From JAKACA01 sp049510975 (GTDB lineage Bacteria; Actinomycetota; Acidimicrobiia; Acidimicrobiales; Bog-793), in the NCBI GenBank assembly GCA_049510975.1, contig JBEKYM010000002.1, positions 108,899 to 172,898 on the forward strand: a stretch of 64,000 nt of DNA, given 5' to 3'. A model generated the notes under the pieces. The model was not told where the DNA came from and searched no databases. It saw only the letters and a program-made list of their open reading frames with translations. This document shows, in pieces, positions 50,917 to 58,284 of this stretch. A program made the position numbers and the translations under genes. The stretch's first letter is position 1; each line of letters opens with the position of its first letter.

Positions 50917-51561
50917 ATGAGCGACGAGGCGCCCAGAGCGGCGCACCGAACCGACATCGAACATCGGGCCTCGGCGTGGATCGAGCCGTACAGCCAGTCG
51001 TGGCACCTGGAACGCGCCCGCGACTGGGTCGTGTACCTCGACGCCGATGCACCGGTCGAAGTGCGTCTGGCCACTCTCACCCACGATATTGAGCGGATGT
51101 TCCCGAACGGACCCGTCTTCGACAAGGCCCGCGGCCGCTGGGACGACCCTGACTACCTCTACGCCCATGCATCCCGCTCGGCCGAGGTCGTCGGTGTCTG
51201 GGTGCACGAACAGGGCGACGCCGCAGCCCATCTCGACCGCAGCGAGCTGCGACGCCTCATCACGCTGCACGAGTTCGGGGGCCTTGCATTCGCCGATCTC
51301 GTGCAGGCAGGCGATTCCCTTTCATTCTTGGAGACGCTGCAAGACGTCGTCGCCTCCTGGGTCGAAGGTGGCGAGTGCGATGTCGCCCAGGCGCGGGCGA
51401 AGCACCAGTACATGGCGGACCGCATCCGCATCGCCGAAGCCCGGCGCCTGGCCGAGCCGCTCCTCGAAAAGGCGATGGCGAGCCTTGACGCCATCGAAGC
51501 GAACCTCGACGGCGCAAGGCCGGCGGCAGTGCTCCTGCAGGGATCAGCCAAGGGGCACTGA
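50917..51561 (+). CDS. HD-domain protein, probable phosphohydrolase
   Basis: A 214-residue helical protein. Candidate metal ligands are His30 ('SQSWHLERA'), the His56-Asp57 doublet ('ATLTHDIERMFPNGP'), His84 ('YAHASRSAEVV'), His118 ('LITLHEFGG') and an Asp in 'ADLVQAGDSLSF'. This is the H...HD...H...H...D series of HD-superfamily phosphohydrolases. It is the last gene of the catabolic operon, 57 bases after the deformylase-like gene. A phosphatase acting on the phosphorylated substrate or product of the split PEP synthase would fit, which is inference. ATG 50917 has AAGGAAG upstream; TTG 50908 is less likely. Confidence 0.65.
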   Translation: MSDEAPRAAHRTDIEHRASAWIEPYSQSWHLERARDWVVYLDADAPVEVRLATLTHDIERMFPNGPVFDKARGRWDDPDYLYAHASRSAEVVGVWVHEQGDAAAHLDRSELRRLITLHEFGGLAFADLVQAGDSLSFLETLQDVVASWVEGGECDVAQARAKHQYMADRIRIAEARRLAEPLLEKAMASLDAIEANLDGARPAAVLLQGSAKGH

Positions 51562-51640
51562 GGGCGCCCACGGCCTCACAAGCGACTCGCTCTGGCATTC
51601 TGGGGCTCGAAGGCCCACACGCCGAGTCGAGGAGGTCCCC

Positions 51641-52378
51641 ATGGGCGCTTTCTTCACTGAGGTCCGCCAGACGATTCTTCCCGAGCGCGAGGCGAAATTC
51701 GGCCCGCTGCCGCCCTTGATGGTGGCGATGACGCTCGTCACAGGTCTCGTCGACGCGTTCAGCTACCTCGTCCTCGGGCACGTCTTCGTGGCGAACATGA
51801 CCGGCAACGTCGTGTTGCTGGGTTTCGCGCTCGTCGGAGCGCCGGGCTTCTCCATCACGGCATCCCTGGTCGCCATCGGGTCCTTCGGGCTAGGTGCCGT
51901 CGGCGGCGGCCGGCTCGCCTCGCGCTTCGGAGGCCACCGAGGGCGGCACCTCAGTAGCGCCGCCGCCGTCCAAGGCGTCTTCCTCGCCGCCGCGATGATC
52001 CTGGCGATCTCCACGCCCAGCCCGGTGCCGTCGGGCGATCGCTACGGGTTGATCGTCGCCCTCGCCATGGCCATGGGCATTCAGAACGCCACGGCTCGCC
52101 ATCTGGCCGTGCCGGATCTCACGACCACCGTGCTCACGATGACGATCACCGGGATATCGGCCGACAGCGCCATCGGCGGAGGCAAAGGCTCCAAATCGGG
52201 TCGGCGGAGCATCGCCATTGCCGCCATGCTGGCGGGCGCCGTAGTCGGGGCCGCGTTCGTCGTCCACCACCACATCGTCTATCCCCTGGCAATTGCTCTG
52301 GTGCTGATTGCGATCGTGGCGATGACGACCTGGGCGGCGGCGCGGTCAAACCCCGCTTGGGCGCAGGCTGACGCCTGA
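51641..52378 (+). CDS. YoaK/DUF1275 family membrane protein
   Basis: A 245-residue protein with six to seven membrane segments. 'VTGLVDAFSYLVLGHVFVANMTGNVVLLG' (quoted in part: 'DAFSYLVLGHVFVANMTGN') is the family signature, with 'GIQNATARHLAVPDLTTTVLT' further on. It may be a transporter or permease; no substrate is established for the family. GAGGAGG precedes ATG 51641, and the long upstream frame is shadow. It follows the catabolic operon by 79 bases and could be co-transcribed, but no homologue of it belongs to known pyridine clusters that I can recall. Confidence 0.82.
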   Translation: MGAFFTEVRQTILPEREAKFGPLPPLMVAMTLVTGLVDAFSYLVLGHVFVANMTGNVVLLGFALVGAPGFSITASLVAIGSFGLGAVGGGRLASRFGGHRGRHLSSAAAVQGVFLAAAMILAISTPSPVPSGDRYGLIVALAMAMGIQNATARHLAVPDLTTTVLTMTITGISADSAIGGGKGSKSGRRSIAIAAMLAGAVVGAAFVVHHHIVYPLAIALVLIAIVAMTTWAAARSNPAWAQADA

Positions 52379-52489
52379 CGGCGACCACACCAGGTCGCGC
52401 AACTCTCGACCGTCTGGGAACAGGCCGGTCGCAAGGGCGAACGACCTCACGACGCTCTCCGGCCAGATGAGGTACGCGAGGATGGGTGC

Positions 52490-53242
52490 GTGGCCAACTC
52501 TGGTTCTGAGCGACTGAAACTTCACCGTCGCGCGCTCGCTCTGGGCGGTCGCACCTACACGGTGCTTTCGCCCCGTTCGAGCTCCGGCTTCGGCTTCGCC
52601 ATGAGCTCGTACCCAGGCGCCTGGCATGTGGTGACCGACCGTGCCGGAGCCGGGCTTCTCGGTCGGCTCCTCTGGGCGATGGCGTTCCAACGACGCGAGC
52701 GCACCATCGCCGTCATCGATCCCGGCCTCATGGTCCCGAACCCGTTCGACGCCGACCCCTCCGTGCCGATCGCCATCTTGAACGAGGAGCTCGGGACTCT
52801 CAACCGCCAGGCTGCTGACGATCTGCAAGCGCAACTCCCGTACTCAGCCGCCCCGGCGGGGACGGTCGTACTCCAGACGCGCGGTCTCGACGCCGCCCTC
52901 GCCGAAGGAGGGCAGCCGGAGCGAGACGGTGCGCCCGCCGTCCCGGACCCGCCGAGCGAGGGCGAGACGGCAAGTGGGCTGGTGATCATCTCGGCGCCGC
53001 CACCGATCCTTCGTGCCTGGGGCGTGCGCGTCGCTCGACTCGGCCTGCAATTCAACGAGAACAGCGACGAGGCCGTGCTGGAATGGTCCGGCTCGGCCGG
53101 CGAGATCCAGGTCTTGGAGGACTTCGAGATCAGGGTCGTTCGAGCACAGGAGGCGAGGGAGCGCCTCTTTCCCGACCGGCCCGACGAGGACCTGGGAGAT
53201 GAGGAACGGCGCCGTGTATGGGAGCTCACACGGGGGCAGTGA
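52490..53242 (+). CDS. Hypothetical protein
   Basis: A 250-residue protein I do not recognise. The N-terminal half is mixed alpha/beta ('LALGGRTYTVLSPRSSSGFG', 'AWHVVTDRAGAGLLGRLLW', 'RTIAVIDPGLMVPNPF'). A Pro/Glu/Gly-rich linker (about 135-160) leads to a second part with 'LVIISAPPPILRAWGVRVA' and 'VLEDFEIRVVRAQEARERLF'. No membrane segment or signal is visible. The start is GTG 52490. It lies 29 bases upstream of a 25-codon ORF and the DUF5996 gene, and may form an operon with them. Confidence 0.6.
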   Translation: MANSGSERLKLHRRALALGGRTYTVLSPRSSSGFGFAMSSYPGAWHVVTDRAGAGLLGRLLWAMAFQRRERTIAVIDPGLMVPNPFDADPSVPIAILNEELGTLNRQAADDLQAQLPYSAAPAGTVVLQTRGLDAALAEGGQPERDGAPAVPDPPSEGETASGLVIISAPPPILRAWGVRVARLGLQFNENSDEAVLEWSGSAGEIQVLEDFEIRVVRAQEARERLFPDRPDEDLGDEERRRVWELTRGQ

Positions 53243-53271
53243 AAGGACCCCGTCCGGACCAAGGAGAGTAC

Positions 53272-53349
53272 GTGACCGAGACACCACCCTTTGCCGCCGT
53301 CGAAGATGTCGGTCGTCTGCCGGCGTTGTTCGAGGTTGGCGAGTCGTGA
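53272..53349 (+). CDS. 25-residue small ORF, possible leader of the DUF5996 gene
   Basis: GTG 53272 is preceded by AAGGAGAG 5 bases upstream, a strong ribosome site, and reads 25 codons (VTETPPFAAVEDVGRLPALF then EVGES) to a TGA that overlaps the GTG start of the next gene (GTGA). That gene has no ribosome site of its own, so translation of this ORF probably delivers ribosomes to it. It could be a regulatory leader peptide, a small protein or the remnant of a longer gene. Confidence 0.5.
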   Translation: MTETPPFAAVEDVGRLPALFEVGES

Positions 53350-54278
53350 GCCCCGAGTCGCCGGCGGACAACGACCGCCCCGGCACTTGGCCCGAGCTGA
53401 CTCTGTCGGCCTGGGAGGACACGCGCGACACCTTGCACCTGTGGACTCAGATCGTCGGGAAGGTTCGCCTGGCGCTGGCGCCCATGACGAACCATTGGTG
53501 GCAGGTGCCGCTGTATGTCTCGGCCCGCGGTTTGACGACATCGCTGATGCACGTTGGGGGGCGAGGTCTCGAGATCGAGTTCGACTTCATCGATCATGTG
53601 CTGTTGCTGAGGGCGTCCGACGGGGGGCAGGCGGCCGTCTCGCTCGAACCACGGTCCGTCGCCGACTTCTTCGAGGCGACCATGACCGCGTTGGCCTCCC
53701 TCGGTGTGCACGTGTCGCTGCTGGCGCGACCGGTGGAATTGGTCGAGGCGATCCCCTTCGCCGAGGACGAGCAGCATCGCTCCTATGACGCAGCTGCGGC
53801 GCAGCGGTTCTGGCTGGGCTTGGTGCAGGCTCATCGTGTGTTGGCGCGGTTCCGGGGGCGTTTTGTCGGCAAAGCCAGCCCGGTGCACTTCTTCTGGGGC
53901 GCCGCCGACCTGGCGACGACTCGATTCTCCGGCAGGCCGGCGCCGAGACATCACGGCGGCGTGCCCAACTGTGCCGACTGGGTCATGGAGATGGCCTACA
54001 GCCACGAGGTGAGCAGCTGCGGCTTCTGGCCAGGCGGAAGCAGCGAGGGGTCGTTCTACTCGTACGCCTACCCCGAACCGGACGGGTTCGCTCAGTGGCC
54101 ACTCGGGATCGCCGGGGCCTCCTACGACCCCGGCCTGGGCGAGTTCCTCCTCCCGTATGGCGAAGTCCGCGCCGCCGCGGACCCCGACGCCTTGCTCCTC
54201 GACTTCTTCCAGCGCACCTACGAGGCTGCCGCCGAGTTGGGTCTCTGGGATCGGCCTGCTCTCGAGTCGGTGCTGTGA
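53346..54278 (+). CDS. DUF5996 family protein
   Basis: A 310-residue protein with the conserved 'WPELTLSAWEDTRDTLHLWTQ' (in part), 'VGKVRLALAPMTNHWWQVPLY', 'EIEFDFIDHVLLL' and 'YSYAYPEPDGF' blocks of DUF5996. The family has conserved Trp, His and Asp positions that suggest an enzyme, but no activity is known. The GTG at 53346 overlaps the stop of the 25-codon ORF. It converges with the GcvT-like gene, with 37 bases between the stops. Confidence 0.8.
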   Translation: MSPESPADNDRPGTWPELTLSAWEDTRDTLHLWTQIVGKVRLALAPMTNHWWQVPLYVSARGLTTSLMHVGGRGLEIEFDFIDHVLLLRASDGGQAAVSLEPRSVADFFEATMTALASLGVHVSLLARPVELVEAIPFAEDEQHRSYDAAAAQRFWLGLVQAHRVLARFRGRFVGKASPVHFFWGAADLATTRFSGRPAPRHHGGVPNCADWVMEMAYSHEVSSCGFWPGGSSEGSFYSYAYPEPDGFAQWPLGIAGASYDPGLGEFLLPYGEVRAAADPDALLLDFFQRTYEAAAELGLWDRPALESVL

Positions 54279-54315
54279 CGGCGGCTGCGATCCCGCCACC
54301 GCTCGCTCGGGGCGC

Positions 54316-55413
54316 TCAGGCGCGGGGACGCAGCTTGCCGGGGTCGTAGATCGCAAGTGGGGCGACCGTCGCCGACACGCTCTCGCCGCCGACGCTCACC
54401 TCGACACGCTCGTCGTCACAAGCCTGCGCTGTCTCGAGGACCGCCAGCGCGATCAAACCGAAGCGCGGGCTCATCGCTGGGCTCGTGAGCGTTCCGACCG
54501 GCTCACCGTGACGTGTCACTTCTGCGCCGTAGTCAGGCAGCTCGTCGCCTTCGAGACGGAGCGTCTTCAGGCGGCGCGGCGGGTCTGCCGCCACGGACTT
54601 GAGAGCCTCGCTGCCGAGAAAATCGACGGTGCCGAGTGCGACCATGCGATCAAGCGAGAGGTCGTATGGCGTGCGCTCGCCGGCGGAATAGTCGTAGTCG
54701 AGGACCACGAGCCCTGCCTCGACGCGCAGGGCCTCGAGAACGCCGACCCCGAACGGTCGAGCGTTCATGCCCGAGACGACGACGTCCCAAAGATCGGCGG
54801 CGTGCTCAGGGCGGCAGAAGAGCTCATAACCGAGCTCCCCGCCGAAGCCCGTGCGCGACACGACGCAGGGGACGCCACCGACCTTCGTCGGCTCCGGGAT
54901 GAAGCGGAAGTAGCCCAGGCGCGAGATGTCCGCCTCGCAGAGTGGGGCGAGGGCTTCCCGGGCGCGAGGACCGAGCACTCCGAGGTGGGGCATCGCCCGC
55001 GTGATCCCCTCGATCTCGACGTCGAGCCCAGCGGCGGCATCACTGAAGTGCTCGGCACGATCCGAGCCGTTGGTCATGACCCAGACGCGATCGGTCAGGC
55101 GGTAGACGGTGCCGTCGTCGAGCATCAAGCCTTCGGGGTCACAGAATGCGCCGTAGCGGACCTGTCCGACACCCAGGCCGAGGATGTTGTTCGTGTGCAC
55201 GCGCTGGGCGGCGGCGAGGGCGTCCGGCCCGCGAAACTCCCACTTGTTGAGCGGTGACACGTCCCACACCCCGAGGTCGTCGCGCACGCCGGCGTACTCA
55301 CCGTCGGCGTCGCCGAAGCCCTCGGTCCACCACCATCCGCCCTCTTGCATGAAGCTAGCGCCCAGGGCGGCGGCGGCCTCGTAGAACGGGCTGCGGCTGG
55401 GCTCGGTGTCCAT
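54316..55413 (-). CDS. Aminomethyltransferase family protein (GcvT-like, folate-dependent)
   Basis: A 365-residue protein of the T-protein superfamily: 'VRDDLGVWDVSPLNKWEFRGP', 'VRYGAFCDPEGLMLDDGTVYRL' (in part), 'VSRTGFGGELGYELFCRPE', 'EALRVEAGLVVLDYDY' and 'GTLTSPAMSPRFGLIALAVL'. It would transfer a methyl or C1 unit to tetrahydrofolate. No other glycine-cleavage genes are nearby, so an O-, N- or S-demethylase of the DmdA/LigM kind is as likely as GcvT proper. ATG 55413 is chosen; the upstream frame extension has no similarity. It is divergent from a hotdog-fold gene, 55 bases away. Confidence 0.85.
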   Translation of the reverse strand: MDTEPSRSPFYEAAAALGASFMQEGGWWWTEGFGDADGEYAGVRDDLGVWDVSPLNKWEFRGPDALAAAQRVHTNNILGLGVGQVRYGAFCDPEGLMLDDGTVYRLTDRVWVMTNGSDRAEHFSDAAAGLDVEIEGITRAMPHLGVLGPRAREALAPLCEADISRLGYFRFIPEPTKVGGVPCVVSRTGFGGELGYELFCRPEHAADLWDVVVSGMNARPFGVGVLEALRVEAGLVVLDYDYSAGERTPYDLSLDRMVALGTVDFLGSEALKSVAADPPRRLKTLRLEGDELPDYGAEVTRHGEPVGTLTSPAMSPRFGLIALAVLETAQACDDERVEVSVGGESVSATVAPLAIYDPGKLRPRA

Positions 55414-55468
55414 GTCGGAACAGTACGTCTCGAGGGGCGTCCTCGCTTCGTCGCCGTAGGCTGGGTTC

Positions 55469-56224
55469 GTGGAGACGGCCAACGCGCGTCCGTGGTCGAT
55501 CGTTGCTCGCAACCTTCCCGACCACGCGCGCAATCCGATCCACACGAACGCCGGCGCCCGGGCGGCGGGTTTCGATCGGGCTCTCGTGGCAGGCGTCACG
55601 TCGTACGCCTACTGCTGTCATCCAGTCGTCGCAGCCTTCGGAGTCGATTGGGTGGCCTCCGGCGAAGCCACCGTCAGGTTCAAGTCGCCGGTGTTCGACG
55701 AGGACCGGCTCTTGTTCCCGGTGGTCGAGCGCTCGGACGGCGGTATCGACATCGCCGTTGTCGCTGAGCGCAGTGAGCAAGCACTGGTCCAGCTGTCAGC
55801 CTGGCGCCAGCATCGCGCCGGCGCCGAGCCACCGCCGGGCGAGGCGCTCGAGCCCGTGATCGTGCGGCTCGAGGGCGAGTACGGAGCCGATTACGCATCC
55901 CGGGCAGGGGACGAGCAGTCGGTCTGCGCCGACGCCGGCATCGTGCACCCTGCGGTCTGGCCGGCGCTCGCCAACTTTGTCTTCCAGCACCAGCTCGTGC
56001 GCGGATCCTGGGTACATACGAGCAGCGTCGTCCGCCACTTCGGCCTCGCGCCCGTGGGCGCCGAGGCGGAGGTGCTGACCGTCGTCGTCGCAAGGCGCCT
56101 CGACCGCCACGGCGAACGTGCAACGGCGGATGTGACGGTACGGGTCGGCGGCACCATCGTCGCCACCGTCGAGCACGAAGCGATCATCGCGCTGGCCGGT
56201 CGGGGCGCCGACTCGACGACCTGA
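55469..56224 (+). CDS. Hotdog-fold (MaoC-like) protein
   Basis: A 251-residue protein. 'LPDHARNPIHTNAGARAAGF' followed by 'RALVAGVTSYAYCC' resembles the hydratase 2 motif (D-x(4)-H...NPIH...A-GF...LVAG) of MaoC-type dehydratases, and a second half with 'VRHFGLAPVGAEAEV' looks like a second hotdog unit. The catalytic Asp/His pair is present in 'PDHARNPIH'. It could be an enoyl-CoA hydratase or a thioesterase-like protein. GTG 55469 is the start; no strong ribosome site. The substrate is unknown. Confidence 0.65.
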   Translation: METANARPWSIVARNLPDHARNPIHTNAGARAAGFDRALVAGVTSYAYCCHPVVAAFGVDWVASGEATVRFKSPVFDEDRLLFPVVERSDGGIDIAVVAERSEQALVQLSAWRQHRAGAEPPPGEALEPVIVRLEGEYGADYASRAGDEQSVCADAGIVHPAVWPALANFVFQHQLVRGSWVHTSSVVRHFGLAPVGAEAEVLTVVVARRLDRHGERATADVTVRVGGTIVATVEHEAIIALAGRGADSTT

Positions 56225-56227
56225 TCC

Positions 56228-56244
56228 CGGACAGATTCTGTCCG
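56228..56244. promoter_or_regulatory. Perfect 8+1+8 inverted repeat, candidate operator
   Basis: CGGACAGATTCTGTCCG is a perfect palindrome of two 8-base arms around one central base, 3 bases after the hotdog gene's stop and 56 bases before the mycothiol-enzyme gene. The absence of a following T-run argues against a terminator, and the dyad size suits a dimeric repressor. No regulator gene is adjacent. Confidence 0.5.
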
Positions 56245-56299
56245 CATCACCTCCTAGCGTGTTGGTCCGACATCCACACGAAGGAAGGAGCAGTTCGAA

Positions 56300-56995
56300 A
56301 TGGCCGATGTAGCGACCTTCGACCGCCTGGCCGCAATCGCCTCGGAGAGCGCCCGCGTGGCGGAGCTCGCCGCCCGGACGCCGGGCGACGCTCGCGTGCC
56401 CTCATGCCCCGACTGGGACTTCTCGGCGCTCGTCGGTCATCTCGGTGAGGTGCAGCGGTTCTGGGCGGGGAACGTCCGGGCCGCCTCCCTCGATGGTCCG
56501 TCAGAGGGCGAGCGCACGCCTCCGGCGACCGAGCTGAGCCGTTGGCTGGCGGAGAGCACCGGGCTCCTGCTCGCGGCTCTCGCCGAGGCTTCGCCGGATG
56601 CTCCATGCTGGACGTGGTGGGGAGACCCGAGCACGGTGGCGGCGGTCGCCCGCCATCAGGTGCAGGAGGCCGCCGTCCATCGATGGGACGCCGAGAAGGC
56701 AGTCGGAACGCCGTCACCGCTGGCGCCCGAGATCGCTCACGACGGGGTTGCGGAATATCTCGAGATCATGGTGGACGAGGAGATCGGCCTTCCGGTTGGC
56801 GAAGTCATCTTCGAGAGCACCGACACCGGGGGGCGGTGGCGAGCGGGCGCTCCTGGGGAGACGTCGGTCGTGTTGCGAGCTTGCGCCAGTGATCTCGTGC
56901 TGCTGCTCTACGGGCGGCTACCACTGACCGCAGTCGAGTACCACGGAGACCTCGCCTTGTGGACGACGCTCTTGAAAGCTGCCGACATGGTGTGA
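56300..56995 (+). CDS. Maleylpyruvate isomerase family (mycothiol-dependent-type) protein
   Basis: A 231-residue DinB-like four-helix protein. 'TPGDARVPSCPDWDFSALVGHLGEVQRFW' (in part: 'CPDWDFSALVGHLGEVQRFW') gives the first metal His, and 'HQVQEAAVHRWDAE' the later Glu/His pair; 'WTTLLKAADMV' closes the C-terminal MDMPI domain. Related enzymes use mycothiol as cofactor, supporting an actinobacterial host. The reaction here is unknown. GGAAGGAG ends about 10 bases before ATG 56300. Confidence 0.82.
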   Translation: MADVATFDRLAAIASESARVAELAARTPGDARVPSCPDWDFSALVGHLGEVQRFWAGNVRAASLDGPSEGERTPPATELSRWLAESTGLLLAALAEASPDAPCWTWWGDPSTVAAVARHQVQEAAVHRWDAEKAVGTPSPLAPEIAHDGVAEYLEIMVDEEIGLPVGEVIFESTDTGGRWRAGAPGETSVVLRACASDLVLLLYGRLPLTAVEYHGDLALWTTLLKAADMV

Positions 56996-57025
56996 CCGGC
57001 TCCTGCCCCGTCGTCAGGCAACGGT

Positions 57026-57580
57026 TCAGAAGCCAGGGCGATTGCTCGGCTGGCCGCCGGCCTGACGCCGGTTCCACCGCCTCCGGCGGAGCCAGGAGAA
57101 GAGGAACACGCGGACGACGAGCAAGATCCCGCCGATGCCGAGCACCCAGAAGATCGCCGCGTGCGTGCCGACGAGCGAGTCGACCAGCAGGAAACGCAAG
57201 GCGAACAGGACAAGCAGGATCCCGATCCATGCGCTTCCACCCCGCATGCCGAAACCACCACGTCGGCCATAGCCATATCCCCGGTTGCTCGTCCCTCCGG
57301 CGTTCGGGCCGCTGCTGGGCCAACTGTTGCCGGAGGGGCGGCCTGTCGGGACGGCGATGCCCTGGCTCCGTTGCATCTGAGCGAACTGGCGTATCTGGTC
57401 CCGGTGGTCTCTCGCGTACTGGCGGGGGTTGATGCCCTGCCGCTGCAACTCCTCCGCCGAGGTTCCGAATATCTGCGTGAAGTTGGCTCGCACCCACGCC
57501 TGGCGGTCTTGCGGTGCGCCGGTATTCTGCGGATCGGAGCCGCCGTTGGTCGGGAACGAGTCGATACGAGATTCTTCCAT
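57026..57580 (-). CDS. Membrane protein with disordered N-terminal region
   Basis: A 184-residue protein. Residues 1-115 are hydrophilic and rich in Gln, Arg, Gly and Ser ('INPRQYARDHRDQIRQFAQM', 'GYGYGRRGGFGMRGG'). Two membrane helices follow ('IGILLVLFALRFLLVDSLVG' and 'IFWVLGIGGILLVVRVFLF') and a basic tail. The topology suggests a small anchor with a cytoplasmic or exposed low-complexity arm. I do not recognise a family. ATG 57580 follows GGGTGAC; the upstream extension is shadow. Confidence 0.65.
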   Translation of the reverse strand: MEESRIDSFPTNGGSDPQNTGAPQDRQAWVRANFTQIFGTSAEELQRQGINPRQYARDHRDQIRQFAQMQRSQGIAVPTGRPSGNSWPSSGPNAGGTSNRGYGYGRRGGFGMRGGSAWIGILLVLFALRFLLVDSLVGTHAAIFWVLGIGGILLVVRVFLFSWLRRRRWNRRQAGGQPSNRPGF

Positions 57581-57716
57581 GTCACCCACGGTGCGATGGC
57601 GCACGTCCTGCTCGGCGACTCTGCTCGACGTGCTTCGGGGCGACGCGTGTGACGGGGATCTGCGGCAAGCCAGGCCGAAGTCGCAGCCGCTGAAGCCCAT
57701 CTGACAGAATCAACCC

Positions 57717-58217
57717 GTGACCGAGCGCAAGCCGCCCGGGGTCTCGTTCGAGACGTGGATCGACCGTCAAGTCCGCGAAGCGATGGACCGGGGCGAGTTC
57801 GACGACCTGCCAGGTGCGGGCAAGCCGATCCCGGGGATCGATCGGCCCCACGACGACATGTGGTGGGTCAAGGAGAAGCTGCGCCGCGAGAACGTTTCGA
57901 TGCTGCCGGCGACACTGGTGCTCCGAAAGGAAGCTGAGGAAGCACTCAGCGCAGCATCCAAAGCGGCCTCGGAGCTCCAGGTGACACAGATCATGGGCGA
58001 GATCAACGAGAAGATCCGTCGGGCCAACTCGCGCCCACTCGACGGCCCGCCACTCAACCTTGCCCCGTTCGACGTCGAGCGCGTGCTCGAGCGGTGGCGG
58101 ATCGACCATCCCGCCGAGGTTGCCGTGGTCGCAGCGACTCGTGCCGACGTCGAGCCGGTCGTGGCTCGCCCGAGGTCGCGGTGGGCTTCCTGGCGCGGGC
58201 GGCGTCGCCCGCACTGA
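57717..58217 (+). CDS. DUF1992 (DnaJ-homologue subfamily C member 28) family protein
   Basis: A 166-residue protein: 'WIDRQVREAMDRGEFDDLPGAGKPIP' (in part: 'REAMDRGEFDDLPGAGKPIP') and 'WWVKEKLRRENVSMLPATL' are the conserved DUF1992 signature. The family is linked by name to DNAJC28 but has no J domain here, and its role in bacteria is unknown. The C-terminal 40 residues are basic and not conserved. GTG 57717 is the start. It stands between a divergent membrane protein and a convergent MFS gene. Confidence 0.85.
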   Translation: MTERKPPGVSFETWIDRQVREAMDRGEFDDLPGAGKPIPGIDRPHDDMWWVKEKLRRENVSMLPATLVLRKEAEEALSAASKAASELQVTQIMGEINEKIRRANSRPLDGPPLNLAPFDVERVLERWRIDHPAEVAVVAATRADVEPVVARPRSRWASWRGRRRPH

Positions 58218-58284
58218 GAGCACCCGACCAGCGCCCTCGGGGCCGGCGGAGCGCTTTCGACGCCCATCAGCGGCGACGGCGCAC

